Shown here: piece by piece, positions 1 through 7,090 of the stretch | Position numbering within the stretch: position 1 is the stretch's first letter | Layout of the letters: every line of letters starts with the position of its first letter | Origin: Thermoplasmata archaeon | GTDB lineage: Archaea; Thermoplasmatota; Thermoplasmata; Lutacidiplasmatales; UBA184 | DNA: 32,077 bases | Reading direction: 5' to 3' | Assembly (NCBI GenBank): GCA_030037815.1 | Contig: JASHPZ010000023.1 | Span: 1 to 32,077, forward strand | Translations under genes and position numbers: made by a program | Notes under the pieces: model-generated | Databases searched by the model: none | Told to the model about the DNA's origin: nothing | The model's input: the letters and a program-made list of their open reading frames with translations, nothing else

Positions 1-2853
1 AACCTGACCGCGATCCAGTACGTCCCGTCCGACCACGAACTCTACGGCGTCGACCCCGCGAACGACTCGGTGATCCCGTTCGACCCCACGACCATGCGCG
101 AGGCGGGGCCCGCGATCCCGGTCGGCCAGGACCCGAGCGCGATCGCGTTCGACCCGCAGACCGACCTCCTGTTCGTGGCGAACCGCGCCTCGAACAATGT
201 GACCGTCATCGATGCGGCGACGAACCAGGTGTATGTATCCGGGATTACCGTCGGAAGCAGTCCCTTGGCGTTAGTCGACGCTACCGGGGATCACGAGGTC
301 TTTGTGGCAAACGGGAACAGCTCGTGGCTCTCCGTGATCAATGCTGCATCACCGACAGGTGTCCCCGACGTGATTCCACTGACCGCCGACCCGACTTCGC
401 TCGCGTATTCGACCGCGGAGAATTTGGTAGTGTCGACTCTGAGTTCGGGGAGTCAACTCGCGATTATCAACGTCACGGCCCTCGCAGTTCAACTCTCCTT
501 CACTCCGGTCGGAGTCGGCGCGTCCAGCGCGGTATCCATCGGCCAGGGTTACGACGTGGCAGTGTTGAATACGAGCGGGCTTGGCGTTGAGTTGGTCAAC
601 CTGACTTTTGCAAATCCTTCGGTTAACAGCACAACGTCGCTCCAATCCCGGACAACGTGGCTTGCGGCGACTAGCTCCGCGAACCTCACATTTGCGTGGA
701 GTCAAACTTCGAGGACCATCGCAAGTCTCAATCTTCCGTCAAACAGCACGAGAGCGAACTCACCGGACCTGGGGGCAGCACTCTCTTCCGTTGCCCTCGC
801 GAAGGGGGGTGAGACAGGTTGGTACTCGTCCGCGGGCTCAAACTTTGTCGGGATCCTGAACTACACTGCAGGGGCAACGGATCCGGACTGGGTGAACGCC
901 GGCCAGCCTGTCCAAACCATGGAGTTCGACTCGACCTCCGATTTGTTGTACGTCGGGACGCGTGGTGCGGTCCTGTCCGTGTCGGCGACCACGGGCGTTG
1001 TCTCGGACCGGGACGCCTCGCTCAGCGGCAACAACTCGAACATTCTGACAGGCGATGATGGGATTGTCTGGGATACCAATTCGCAGGAGGGTGTTCTGGG
1101 CTTGGACGCCTCGTCGCTGGCAGTCGAGCTTCGACTCAACAACACGACATCAGTCGGCGATGGAGTTACCTCCGTCGCGTTGGACCCGGCACTCAACCAG
1201 GTCTACGTAGCAAACTCCACGGCTTCGACGATCACCATCTACAATGCATCCTCGGGTGGCCGGCTTGGGAACTCGATCAACGTACCGAACGGCGCCAGCG
1301 CGCTGCTGTTCGACCCGGTTAATCAGCTAGTGTATGCGGCGGGATCGAACCTTTCTCTAATCGATCCGACCGACGCGTCAATCGTCGGGACCATCCCCTT
1401 CCCGGCGGATATGGTCCCAGTCGGATCAACTTGGGACTCGAGCCGAGAAGATGTGGTCGTGACGCTGGACTCAACGAACAACTCCACCCCGGGGGAGCTG
1501 TTTGTGGTGTCCGGTGGAAGTCCGCCGACGGAGTCCGGGGCGGAGACCATTGTCCCGCTTGGCCTTGACCCGGGTCCCGCCTCGTTCGGTCACTCGAACT
1601 CGAGCGTCGCCGCTGCGTCGGGCGTAATGCTTGTGCCGGACCGAGACTCAGGTACGGTGAGCGTCGTCGCCGCTCCACCCGAGATCGAGACTTTCACGGC
1701 TTCCCCCCTCACGACGGACGTGGGGTCTACGATCGTGTTCAGCACCGACTCCATCGGGGGGGCCGCTCCCGATTCCCTCGGTTTCCAGGGCCTGCCGCCC
1801 GGATGCGTCGGTTCCGCCTCGGGGACCTTTTCCTGCCAGGCCGAGAACGTCGGGCGCTTCAACGTCACCGCCGTGCTGACCGACTCGCTCGGGCGGATGG
1901 CCACGGCAGACGTCCAACTGGTCGTTGACGACCAACTCGGCGTCACGGTCTCCTCCACTCCCGAAAATCAATCCGAATTCGACATCGACCAGCCGATCTC
2001 GTTCTCCGCGAGCGCCGACGGGGGTACCGCCCCGTTCGAGTTCTCGTGGAACTTCTCGGACGGCGGATCCGCCACCGGACCGTCAGTCGAACACTCCTTC
2101 TCGACCGCCGGAAGTCACCTGGTGACCGCCTCGGTGCGCGATGCCACCGGTCAGGTCTCCAGCTCCTCGCTCGTCGTGCTGGTGGCGGCATATCCAATGG
2201 TCGCGATCCGAGTCGGCGGCGTCGGTTCGACCGACGTCGGCGTGCCGCTGGGAATGTCCGCTTCGGTGAGCGGCGGAATTTCGCCCGGAGTCGGCGCGTG
2301 GACCTTCGGGGACAACACGACGTCCACCGGCCTCGCGGTCTCCCACGTCTGGAACCGCTCCGGGGCCTACGAGGTGCACTTCGCCTACGTCGACGCGGGT
2401 GGGCTGGTCGCGAACGCGACCGCCTCCGTCCTGGTCAATCCGGCGCTCGGAGCGACGGTCGCGATCTCGCCCGATGCGAACGGAACCGGCTTTCTCTTCG
2501 CGTCCAACATCTCGGGCGGGACCCCACCCTTCACCGTGGAGTGGGAATTCGGAGACGGCAGCTTTGGGTTCGGAACGCCCGCGTCGCACGCCTACGCCGA
2601 ACCCGGATTGTACAACGTCTCCGTGAACGTCACGGACGCCGCCGGGGTGTCCGTCGCCACCTCGACGCTGGTGGTCGTCTCTGCGCCGTCCGGCGGGAGC
2701 GGGACCGGGAGCACGCCGTACGCGGCGCTGATACTGGGTCTGTTGGTGGGCGCGACCGTGGCGGCCCTCGTGATGTTCGTCGCGGGGTCAGGTCGCCGGC
2801 GTCCGCCGTCGCATCCCCCGTCGCCGTACGTCCCGCCGACCGGACCGCGCTAG
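1..2853 (+). CDS. Large surface protein: YVTN beta-propeller, PKD domains, C-terminal membrane anchor (5' end outside window)
   Basis: The reading frame is open from the first base, so the true start and signal peptide lie upstream; the first in-window start candidate, GTG at 70, falls inside a propeller repeat. Roughly the first 560 visible residues are YVTN-type beta-propeller blades, with repeats such as FDPQTDLLFVANRASNNVTVID and LDPALNQVYVANSTASTITIY split by degenerate blades. After a linker come Ig-like/PKD domains with the W-x-F-x-D-G and H-x-F/Y/W core motifs (WNFSDGGS, WTFGDNTT, WEFGDGSF). The C-terminus has a Gly/Ser stretch, one hydrophobic helix (YAALILGLLVGATVAALVMF) and a short basic tail, which predicts an extracellular protein anchored by its C-terminus. 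Many N-x-S/T sequons suggest N-glycosylation. The substrate or partner cannot be named; adhesion or a cell-wall role is inferred. The stop lies one base from the convergent stop of the next gene. Confidence 0.85.
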   Translation, partial: NLTAIQYVPSDHELYGVDPANDSVIPFDPTTMREAGPAIPVGQDPSAIAFDPQTDLLFVANRASNNVTVIDAATNQVYVSGITVGSSPLALVDATGDHEVFVANGNSSWLSVINAASPTGVPDVIPLTADPTSLAYSTAENLVVSTLSSGSQLAIINVTALAVQLSFTPVGVGASSAVSIGQGYDVAVLNTSGLGVELVNLTFANPSVNSTTSLQSRTTWLAATSSANLTFAWSQTSRTIASLNLPSNSTRANSPDLGAALSSVALAKGGETGWYSSAGSNFVGILNYTAGATDPDWVNAGQPVQTMEFDSTSDLLYVGTRGAVLSVSATTGVVSDRDASLSGNNSNILTGDDGIVWDTNSQEGVLGLDASSLAVELRLNNTTSVGDGVTSVALDPALNQVYVANSTASTITIYNASSGGRLGNSINVPNGASALLFDPVNQLVYAAGSNLSLIDPTDASIVGTIPFPADMVPVGSTWDSSREDVVVTLDSTNNSTPGELFVVSGGSPPTESGAETIVPLGLDPGPASFGHSNSSVAAASGVMLVPDRDSGTVSVVAAPPEIETFTASPLTTDVGSTIVFSTDSIGGAAPDSLGFQGLPPGCVGSASGTFSCQAENVGRFNVTAVLTDSLGRMATADVQLVVDDQLGVTVSSTPENQSEFDIDQPISFSASADGGTAPFEFSWNFSDGGSATGPSVEHSFSTAGSHLVTASVRDATGQVSSSSLVVLVAAYPMVAIRVGGVGSTDVGVPLGMSASVSGGISPGVGAWTFGDNTTSTGLAVSHVWNRSGAYEVHFAYVDAGGLVANATASVLVNPALGATVAISPDANGTGFLFASNISGGTPPFTVEWEFGDGSFGFGTPASHAYAEPGLYNVSVNVTDAAGVSVATSTLVVVSAPSGGSGTGSTPYAALILGLLVGATVAALVMFVAGSGRRRPPSHPPSPYVPPTGPR

Positions 2854-2854
2854 A

Positions 2855-3343
2855 CTACGACCGAGGCGCACCGCGGTCGCGGGCGGACGGCCGGCCGTCA
2901 ATGCCGGCCTGGACGAAACCATACCGAACGGGAACTCGCCGCGCGGCGTGGGTCCAGTATTCGCAGCGAGTGCACCGCTGACCGAGGACCACGGTCTCTC
3001 CGCTGAGCGTCCGGTTCCGGATCGGGCGCAGCGGGGCGCCGCACACCGGGCAGTCGGTCGGGCTCGGGGTCTTCGGCCGTTCCCGGTACCGCACCGTGAG
3101 TCGAATACCGGGGGTTTCGACCAGGATCCGACGTAGCCGGGCACCCCCCACCGCGGCCAGCGGCTCATCGCGGCGGATCACGTCGAGCAGCGCCGCCCGG
3201 AACGCGGCCTGCGAGGCGTACGAAGCTCTCCCGCCGCGAACGACCCGGCGGGCGGCCCGCTGGATCTGTTCCGTCGAGGCGCGGCGGAACCGGGGCGCGG
3301 CGGCGTTACGCGGCGGCGCGTCCGTGTCGCCCTTCTCGGGCAC
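2855..3343 (-). CDS. Zinc-ribbon protein of unknown function
   Basis: This is a 162-residue protein with a basic N-terminal half and a C-terminal zinc ribbon formed by CPVCG and CTRC pairs about 26 residues apart, followed by YWTHAARRVPVRYGF. I do not recognise a characterised family. The pairing of a basic helical region with one zinc ribbon fits nucleic-acid or protein binding, but this is inference. The GTG start at 3343 is preceded by a strong Shine-Dalgarno stretch (gaggaggag), one of the few clear ribosome binding sites in the window. It overlaps the last 38 bases of the upstream AAA+ ATPase gene, so the two are almost certainly one operon with coupled translation. The 3' end abuts the convergent surface-protein gene. 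Confidence 0.75.
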   Translation of the reverse strand: MPEKGDTDAPPRNAAAPRFRRASTEQIQRAARRVVRGGRASYASQAAFRAALLDVIRRDEPLAAVGGARLRRILVETPGIRLTVRYRERPKTPSPTDCPVCGAPLRPIRNRTLSGETVVLGQRCTRCEYWTHAARRVPVRYGFVQAGIDGRPSARDRGAPRS

Positions 3344-4760
3344 GGATCTCCTCCTCGTAGAACCGCTCGGCGAAATCGGACTCGGCCGCGCGGATGGAGA
3401 GCGGCCCGGTCCCCTCCTGTCCGAAGTAGTTCAGCAGCGCCGCCGCCGCGCCGAGGCGCACGGCGCGGCTCTTGAGCCGCGGCGAGAACTTCGGGAATCC
3501 GGTCGTCTTGAGGGCTTTCTCCGACACGCCGCGGAGGCGGTCGTAGAGCGGCCGCTCGAGGCGGATCGGCCGGGAACGGAAGCGCGCGGGAACGAGCGGG
3601 TGTCCGGTCTGGATCGCGTGGACGAGCGTGAGATGGTCCCGGATCGGGCCGGCGAGGTCGAACGTGATCTCCCCGAGCTCGAGCCGCTCGGCGCTCGCTT
3701 CCACCGCACGGAACCGGGCGCGGGTCATCGGGTGAAAGCGCAGCAGCATCCGGTCCTCCAGGGCCGCGAAGTTCGGGTCCGCGATCGTCGTCCAGTAATC
3801 CTGCGCGCCCGCGGTCCGGACGTTGTAGTTCACGGAGAAGAAGGAGCGGAAGGTGTACGGCCCGACGGTGCCGAGGGTCGTTTCCCACTTCACCTCGCGC
3901 TGCTCCATCACGAGCTTGAGCGGTTCGACCATTCCGCGGTACTTGAACCAGTCGTTGAATTCGGGGACGATGAAGTTGAACGTGCGGCCGGTGTACGCGG
4001 AACCGACCCGAAGGAACTGCACCGGCGTGATCCCGCCGCAGTACCGGTTGCGGCCGGGCAGCCCGTGCGCGGGGACCCCGCTGCGGGGGTTGCCGCGGAC
4101 GAGGCCGTCGATCGAGAAGGTCTTGCCGGTCCCGGGCGGCCCGAACAGCGCGAGGTGGAACCCCGTCGCGCCGGTCGGCCGGCCGGTCGGGGCGAGCAGC
4201 GGGACGTCCGCCAGCGCGTACTGCTGCAGGATCGCGATCAGCGAGTCGAAGTAGAGTTCGTCTCCGAACAGTTCCCGCAGGTAGCCGGCGAGTCGGTCGA
4301 CCGTGAACGTGCGACCGAACGCGACCGTCGCCTCGAGGCGGTCCCGGAGCACCTCCCGGAGGTGGTCGAGGAACTCGGAGTCCATCGCCCGGATCTCCGC
4401 GCGCTCGTCGGGCACCGGCTGGACGGCCGACGGCTCGATCGACTCGCTCCGGACGACTTCGTCCGCCAGCAGCTGTCGTAGCTCTTCCGGGTACGGAACC
4501 TGGTAGGTCCGATCCCCCCGGCCTTCCGGCAGCTCGAGCAGGAAACCGCGCCGTTTGAGGCGCGTGAGGAGTCGGTTTGCGTCCTCGAACACCCGTTCCC
4601 GCAAGAGGCGCGTTCGCAACTCGGAGGCGTGGAACTTCGCGGGCTGGTGCGCGACTCCGCGCAGGGTGCGGCGGCGGTCCGAGTCGGAGACGAGGTCCGC
4701 GAGCACGCGGGCGACGGGGACGTCGGCCGCGACGATCTCGAGGCCGGCGGACGCTGCCAC
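3306..4760 (-). CDS. MCM-like AAA+ ATPase with N-terminal winged-helix-like region
   Basis: This 484-residue protein has a Walker A GPPGTGKT at residues 207-214. The residues around 261-295 (FNFIVPEFNDW, then EPLKLVMEQREVKW) line up in order with the Walker B and helix-insert/pre-sensor hairpin region of MCM-type ATPases (D-E-F-D-K, then E-A-M-E-Q). A sensor-1-like Asn follows (SVNYN, about 309-313), then an arginine-finger-like LLRF (339-342). The Walker B aspartate position is a proline, while the glutamate is kept. Residues about 40-100 have a winged-helix pattern. The C-terminal 120 residues are helical and resemble an AAA+ lid. It lacks the MCM N-terminal OB/zinc domain and is shorter than an MCM helicase. 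The GTG start at 4760 follows a TATA-like box shared with the divergent resolvase gene. A nucleic-acid-remodelling role is inferred; MoxR-type or other pre-sensor-1-insert ATPases are alternatives. Confidence 0.75.
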   Translation of the reverse strand: MAASAGLEIVAADVPVARVLADLVSDSDRRRTLRGVAHQPAKFHASELRTRLLRERVFEDANRLLTRLKRRGFLLELPEGRGDRTYQVPYPEELRQLLADEVVRSESIEPSAVQPVPDERAEIRAMDSEFLDHLREVLRDRLEATVAFGRTFTVDRLAGYLRELFGDELYFDSLIAILQQYALADVPLLAPTGRPTGATGFHLALFGPPGTGKTFSIDGLVRGNPRSGVPAHGLPGRNRYCGGITPVQFLRVGSAYTGRTFNFIVPEFNDWFKYRGMVEPLKLVMEQREVKWETTLGTVGPYTFRSFFSVNYNVRTAGAQDYWTTIADPNFAALEDRMLLRFHPMTRARFRAVEASAERLELGEITFDLAGPIRDHLTLVHAIQTGHPLVPARFRSRPIRLERPLYDRLRGVSEKALKTTGFPKFSPRLKSRAVRLGAAAALLNYFGQEGTGPLSIRAAESDFAERFYEEEIRAREGRHGRAAA

Positions 4761-4786
4761 CGGCCGCCTCCACTCCCGCGACCGCC

Positions 4787-4797
4787 TTTATATTAAT
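4787..4797. promoter_or_regulatory. Shared divergent TATA box between AAA+ ATPase and resolvase genes
   Basis: The A/T run tttatattaat stands in very GC-rich DNA. Its centre is about 26 bases before GTG 4817 on the plus strand, the distance expected for a leaderless archaeal transcript. On the minus strand it reads attaatataaa and lies about 30 bases before GTG 4760. One box, or two overlapping boxes, could drive both genes. Confidence 0.65.
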
Positions 4798-4816
4798 CTC
4801 CACGACAACCGGCGGC

Positions 4817-5365
4817 GTGGTCGGCCGCAGCTTCTCCGGCTACGAACGCGAGCTCCGCACGGTGCTCGAAGGAGACCCCGCGACGGTCCGCGCGTACGCG
4901 CGCGGCCTCCCGCCGGGAGCGCGCACCGAGTTCGAGCGCCTCGTCGACCACCCGTACCTGGTCGTCCGCGGCGCGGGGTCGCTGGGCTTCGACCTCGTGG
5001 CGCTCCGCCGCGACTTCGCCTTCCCGATCGAAGTCAAGGCGTCGTCCGAGGCCGTGATCCGATTCACCGCCGCGAGCGGGCGGGCGAACGCCCAACTGGA
5101 GGCGCACCGGCGCGCGGTCGCCCGGGTCGGCCTGACCGTCATCTACGCCTACCGGCGCATCGGCCTCCGCGGAGAGGAGCCGTGGCGCCTCTACGTGGCC
5201 GGGGCGGTCCCTTCGTCCGGGGTGCTGGGCACGGTCTGCCGTCGCCTCCCACCGGTCAACTCGACCCGGGAGGGCAACGCGATCCTCCGATGGGAGGAGG
5301 GCCAGCCCCTCTCCGAGTTCCTTCTCCGGACCCGGTTCCTCGAGCGCCCGGTCGCGGCCGGCTGA
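4817..5365 (+). CDS. hjc: Hjc-type Holliday junction resolvase (archaeal, PD-(D/E)XK nuclease)
   Basis: This predicted endonuclease cuts four-way DNA junctions during recombination. In the 182-residue protein the nuclease core runs TEFERLVDHPYLVVRGAGSLGFDLVAL then FPIEVKAS, giving the Hjc/PD-(D/E)XK residues Glu38 or Glu40, the R-x-x-G-S loop, Asp59, and Glu72-x-Lys74. About 35 residues precede the core (starting with GYERELRTVLEGD), making it longer than the usual 120-140-residue Hjc. GTG 4817 is chosen because it sits about 26 bases after a TATA box and starts the homologous part; the frame stays open further upstream, inside the divergent ATPase gene. Its TGA overlaps the thiolase ATG by one base, so the two are probably co-transcribed. 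The basis is motif recognition; activity is inferred. Confidence 0.8.
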   Translation: MVGRSFSGYERELRTVLEGDPATVRAYARGLPPGARTEFERLVDHPYLVVRGAGSLGFDLVALRRDFAFPIEVKASSEAVIRFTAASGRANAQLEAHRRAVARVGLTVIYAYRRIGLRGEEPWRLYVAGAVPSSGVLGTVCRRLPPVNSTREGNAILRWEEGQPLSEFLLRTRFLERPVAAG

Positions 5366-6501
5366 TGTCCGTCCACGTCGCGGCCGTCGGGTACGCGAAG
5401 TTCGGGAAACGGCCGGAAGACCTGGTCGCGCTGGCGGCCGAAGCGGGCACTGCCGCCCTCGAAGGGGTGGGCCGGAAGCCGGTCGACCTCCTGGTCGTCG
5501 GCAGCATGATGGCCCACGGGCCGCACGGTCCGGAGGCGCTGCTGCCGCGGCTCGCCGGTCGGCTGAGCCTCGAGTCGGCGGGGGGGCTGCGGGTCGACGG
5601 CGCGAGCGGCACCGGCGCGATGGCGTTCCATGCGGCGGTGCTCGCGCTCGAGTCCGGGCGGTATCAGCGGGCCCTCGTCGTGGCCGCCGAGAAGATGACC
5701 GACCGCTCGACCCCCGACAACACCCGCGACCTGGCGGCCTCGCTGCACTCGAGCGAGGTGGCCGCGGGGGCGACAATGCCCGCGCTCGCGGCGATCGTCG
5801 CGCGTCGGTATCTCGACCGATTCGAGTTCGCGACCGACGTGATCGACGCGGCCGCGCACCACGCGCGGTCGATGGCGCTCGACAATCCCAACGCGCATTT
5901 CTTCGGAAAACCGGTGACCGAGGCGGAGATCGCGGCGAGCAAGCCGGTGGCCCTCCCGCTCCGGTTGATGCACTGCTCCGCGATCTCGGACGGAGCCGTC
6001 GGGGTCGTCCTGGAGCGCGGGCATGGCCCCACGACGGTGCTGGGGCTCGGGCAGGGATTCGAGGCCCTCCGCCTCGTCGACCGGGCGGACCTGACGACGT
6101 TCGCCGCGACGCGGATCGCCGCGGCGCGGGCCTACGAGTCGGCCCACCTGACCCGGAAGGAGGTCCAGGTCGCCGAGCTCCACGACGCGTTCAGCCCGTT
6201 CACCCTGATCCACATGGAGGACATCGGCCTCTGCGGACCGGGCGAGGCGCCGGGCTGGCTCAGGAAAGGTTGGGTCCGTCGCGACGGCCGCGTACCGGTG
6301 AACCCCTCGGGCGGGGTAGTCGGGCGGGGCCACCCGGTGGCGGCGAGCGGACTCGCCGAGATCGCGGAGGTCGCTCTCCAGCTGGCGGGCGATGCGGGAC
6401 GGCATCAGGTCGCGCACCGCCCCAAGGTCGGACTCGCCCAGGCCGTGAGCGGGATCGCGTCGCAGAATTTCGTCACGATCCTGGGGCGGGGCGCCGCATG
6501 A
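5365..6501 (+). CDS. Thiolase-like protein (SCP-x/acetyl-CoA acetyltransferase family) lacking the nucleophilic cysteine
   Basis: The 378 residues match the thiolase fold end to end, including AISDGAVGVVLE, the ELHDAF motif (His273, the N-E-A-F/H-D-x-F equivalent) and SGGVVGRGHPVAASG with the catalytic His323. The loop that normally carries the acyl-accepting cysteine (C-A-S-G) reads VDGASGTGA, placing Gly79 (codon GGC at 5599-5601) where Cys is expected. Archaeal thiolases of this branch work as a complex with a DUF35 zinc-ribbon/OB protein and HMG-CoA synthase; here the DUF35 gene follows with an ATGA overlap, but no HMG-CoA synthase is in view. Without the cysteine, ordinary Claisen chemistry is not expected. 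The protein may be a structural partner, a CoA-ester retro-aldolase (DUF35/thiolase-fold pairs do this in bacterial steroid degradation), or a sequencing error could have turned TGC into GGC. Confidence 0.85.
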   Translation: MSVHVAAVGYAKFGKRPEDLVALAAEAGTAALEGVGRKPVDLLVVGSMMAHGPHGPEALLPRLAGRLSLESAGGLRVDGASGTGAMAFHAAVLALESGRYQRALVVAAEKMTDRSTPDNTRDLAASLHSSEVAAGATMPALAAIVARRYLDRFEFATDVIDAAAHHARSMALDNPNAHFFGKPVTEAEIAASKPVALPLRLMHCSAISDGAVGVVLERGHGPTTVLGLGQGFEALRLVDRADLTTFAATRIAAARAYESAHLTRKEVQVAELHDAFSPFTLIHMEDIGLCGPGEAPGWLRKGWVRRDGRVPVNPSGGVVGRGHPVAASGLAEIAEVALQLAGDAGRHQVAHRPKVGLAQAVSGIASQNFVTILGRGAA

Positions 6502-6881
6502 CCGCGGACGGGTCGCTCGAGGTCCGCCGGTGCGAGACGTGTCAATCTCGGTACCTGCCGACCGACGGCCCGTGCCCCCAGTGCGGGGGCCTCGCGAGCC
6601 TTCCGCTCGCCGTCCCGCCGCGCGGGTCGGTGCTCGCCGCCACGGAGCTCCAGTACCCGGCCGCCGGCTGGACCGCGCCGCACCCGATCGCGCTGGTCGA
6701 GGTCGCGGAGGGCGTACGGCTGCTCGGGATCGTCGAAGGTCCCTTGCCGGCGACCGGCGAGCTTGTCGAGGTCCGGCGGGACGGCGAGGTGTACCGCGTG
6801 CGGGCCGCCCCGCGCGAACGCGGGGAGGGGGACTCTCCGAAGGCCGGTTCGGCCGCGCCTTCCTTTGAACCCCCGAGGTGA
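6498..6881 (+). CDS. DUF35 zinc-ribbon/OB-fold acyl-CoA-associated protein
   Basis: This 127-residue protein begins with a rubredoxin-like zinc ribbon (CETC at residues 12-15, CPQC about 12 residues later). An OB-fold follows, running from about GSVLAATELQYPA to GEVYRVRAA. The family (DUF35/OB_aCoA_assoc) binds thiolase-like enzymes and channels the CoA ester. The ATGA overlap with the thiolase-like gene predicts translational coupling and a physical complex. The conserved domain ends near position 6815; the last 20 or so residues (Gly/Ser/Pro-rich, ending SFEPPR) are encoded on the strand opposite the 3' half of the tRNA-Ser gene. They look like read-through into tRNA antisense sequence and not like part of the fold. 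Confidence 0.85.
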   Translation: MTADGSLEVRRCETCQSRYLPTDGPCPQCGGLASLPLAVPPRGSVLAATELQYPAAGWTAPHPIALVEVAEGVRLLGIVEGPLPATGELVEVRRDGEVYRVRAAPRERGEGDSPKAGSAAPSFEPPR

Positions 6882-6933
6882 AACCACCACTGGATTAGCA
6901 ATCCAGCGCCTTGCCGGGCTGGGCCATCCCCGC
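6819..6933 (-). tRNA. tRNA-Ser(GCU), type II, with a probable T-loop intron
   Basis: On the minus strand G1 is at 6933 and G73 at 6819. The acceptor halves gcgggga and tccccgc pair at all seven positions. The D-stem is the 3-bp serine type (gcc/ggc) with A14 and G18G19. The anticodon stem ctgga/tccag encloses loop ttgctaa, giving anticodon GCU (codons AGC/AGU). The variable arm ggtg-gttt-cacc is long, as in serine tRNAs. The T-stem ggggg/ccccc has loop ttcaaa...t interrupted by 31 bases. The discriminator G73 is usual for archaeal tRNA-Ser and CCA is not encoded. The mature length would be 84 nt. A TATA-like gccttaaggc lies about 28 bases upstream. Without the intron the T-arm and acceptor cannot close. 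Confidence 0.85.
6833..6863 (-). other. Putative 31-nt tRNA intron at position 59/60 of tRNA-Ser
   Basis: The insert lies between A59 (6864) and T60 (6832) of the T-loop. It can form its own hairpin: gaaggc near its 5' end pairs with gccttc near its 3' end. Its first bases (gga) can pair with the first bases of the 3' exon (tcc), as in the core helix of a bulge-helix-bulge splice site, but I could not draw a perfect 3-4-3 motif, so it would be of the relaxed type. The exact boundary could shift by one base or so. On the other strand it encodes part of the DUF35 C-terminal tail. Confidence 0.7.
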
Positions 6934-6956
6934 GCGGCCCGGCGAGCGAGGACCCC

Positions 6957-6966
6957 GCCTTAAGGC
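6957..6966 (-). promoter_or_regulatory. TATA-like box of tRNA-Ser
   Basis: The palindromic gccttaaggc is centred about 28 bases upstream of G1 of the tRNA and sits in otherwise GC-rich DNA. Confidence 0.5.
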
Positions 6967-7061
6967 TTCGCCCGGCGACGCGGGGCCGGCGGCGATGTTC
7001 TCCAGCCGTCCCGTGATTCGGCGGACGTCGGGGGCCCCCGGCGGCGTCCGGACGAACGCGA

Positions 7062-7067
7062 CTTAAG
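7062..7067 (+). promoter_or_regulatory. TATA-like box of the multi-pass membrane protein gene
   Basis: The box cttaag is centred about 26 bases before GTG 7091, which implies a leaderless transcript. The 6934-7090 interval otherwise shows only this and the tRNA-Ser promoter facing the other way. Confidence 0.55.
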
Positions 7068-7090
7068 CGCGGCTCGAACTCCACCGGTTC

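Noticed and set aside
3178-4803. A 541-codon minus-strand frame covering the AAA+ ATPase
   Set aside because: Different frame on the same strand as the ATPase gene; low-complexity Arg/Pro/Ala product with no motif, while the overlapping ATPase has clear Walker A and B regions.
4555-5364. Upstream extension of the thiolase-like gene to 648 residues
   Set aside because: The extension reads the resolvase gene in the wrong frame and is Arg/Pro-rich; the thiolase fold begins at MSVHVAAVGYAKFG.
6885-6910. Plus-strand reading of the tRNA region as an alanine tRNA (loop ttagcaa, anticodon AGC)
   Set aside because: Only the anticodon arm is symmetric; D-arm, acceptor, variable arm and discriminator fit only the minus-strand tRNA-Ser, and A34 anticodons for Ala are not expected in archaea.
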